This document shows, piece by piece, positions 63,600 to 64,000 of a stretch of 64,000 bases of DNA (position 1 is the first letter of the stretch; every line of letters begins with the position of its first letter). The notes under the pieces were generated by a model. It made no database searches, was not told the DNA's origin, and saw only the letters and a program-made list of their open reading frames with translations. Made by a program: the position numbers and the translations under genes. The DNA is from CAWAMR01 sp963783095 (lineage in GTDB: Bacteria > Planctomycetota > Planctomycetia > Gemmatales > Gemmataceae): assembly GCA_963783095.1 (NCBI GenBank), contig CAWAMR010000022.1, forward strand, positions 47,709 through 111,708. Reading direction: 5' to 3'.

Positions 63600-64000
63600 A
63601 ATCTGGTTACACCAGCGTCGTTTGTTTGGTTATTAAATCGTTGATCCAAAAACCAATTTGTGTTGCAATTTGTAGCGTCTGCGCCCGGTTTCGGGCCCTC
63701 ATCTGAAAGTAACTTCGCCAGAATATTAAATCGATAATCGTTGGATTGAGGCGAAGTTTCTTGGAAGCACGTCATTCGGAAATTCGTTCGTTCGCATTAG
63801 CGACCATTGCTGCACAATCCGATTTTTGTAGCAATTTGTAGCAGGCGTTCACATCGTCGTTTGTTTTGTTATTAAATCGTTGATCCACAAGCCAATTCTT
63901 GTAGCAATTTGTAGCGTCTGCGCCCGGTTTCGGGCCCTCATCTGAAAGTAACTTCGCCAGAATATCAAATCAATAATCGTTGGATTGAGGCGAAGTTTCT
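63600..64000 (-). repeat. Mosaic repeat cluster C, running off the window
   Basis: Same family as clusters A and B but on the minus strand. Two 48-nt hairpin units (63711-63758 and 63950-63997), GCGCCCGGTTTCGGGCCCTC elements and TTGTAGCAATTTGTAGCG junctions are present. It ends (in its own orientation) near 63617 with the AACGATTTAATAACCAAACA module that also ends cluster B. The array is cut by the window edge. No gene is supported. Confidence 0.85.

Overview
This 64 kb window looks like a chromosomal piece of a planctomycete, most likely Gemmataceae-like. The evidence is two pairs of the planctomycete-type DUF1501 and DUF1549/DUF1553 (cytochrome-linked) secreted proteins, a giant dehydrogenase/HEAT/blue-copper/cytochrome c fusion, DUF4058, several Uma2 endonucleases, a membrane-anchored Ser/Thr kinase, Tat-exported Gfo/Idh proteins and PDZ proteins. 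The taxonomy is inferred from family content only. No rRNA, tRNA or CRISPR array was recognised.

Layout. 1-2000: a mosaic repeat cluster (A) with a 51-bp-arm inverted repeat. 2027-6440: an XRE regulator with a palindromic operator, an exported protein, a creatininase-like hydrolase and an MFS transporter. 6627-19327: two DUF1501 + DUF1549/1553 sets, the second interrupted by a small accessory island (HTH/coiled coil, Uma2, HicB-like). 19368-21271: an AAA ATPase overlapping a TOPRIM-like partner, a candidate defence pair. 21266-24624: cystathionine gamma-lyase/synthase, DUF4058 and cystathionine beta-synthase, i.e. transsulfuration. 24814-29904: the giant redox fusion. 30449-36641: topA and, divergently, a large SurA/PpiD-like membrane-anchored protein. 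36763-39300: Gfo/Idh, hairpins and repeat cluster B. 39483-47004: housekeeping genes glyS, aroC, pyrH and frr, then a Ca2+-type P-ATPase. 47043-47818: a relic of a DUF1553 3' end followed by a VapBC-like pair. 47914-54522: 2Fe-2S ferredoxin, mutarotase, protein kinase, Gfo/Idh, guaB and an exported protein. 54588-63148: lipoprotein, PhzF, then a minus-strand series of one intact and two catalytically dead HtrA-like PDZ proteins and an NPCBM protein. 63382-64000: hairpins and repeat cluster C, which runs off the edge.

Three layers of repeats dominate the intergenic DNA. (1) A mosaic array family (clusters A, B, C) has ten copies of a hairpin exactly 48 nt long and a shared leader. (2) A CACAGAG-type inverted terminal repeat is found three times, once enclosing a GxxExxY gene and twice as an empty ~145-bp pair; this resembles an autonomous/non-autonomous mobile element family. 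(3) There are tandem heptamer hairpins and long, often perfect, inverted repeats between genes.

A technical warning affects every entry. Most long genes, including essential ones (topA, guaB), are broken by one or more single-base frameshifts whose two sides are both clearly conserved. I treat these as probable sequence errors and give the full span of the gene. glyS, aroC, pyrH and frr read intact.
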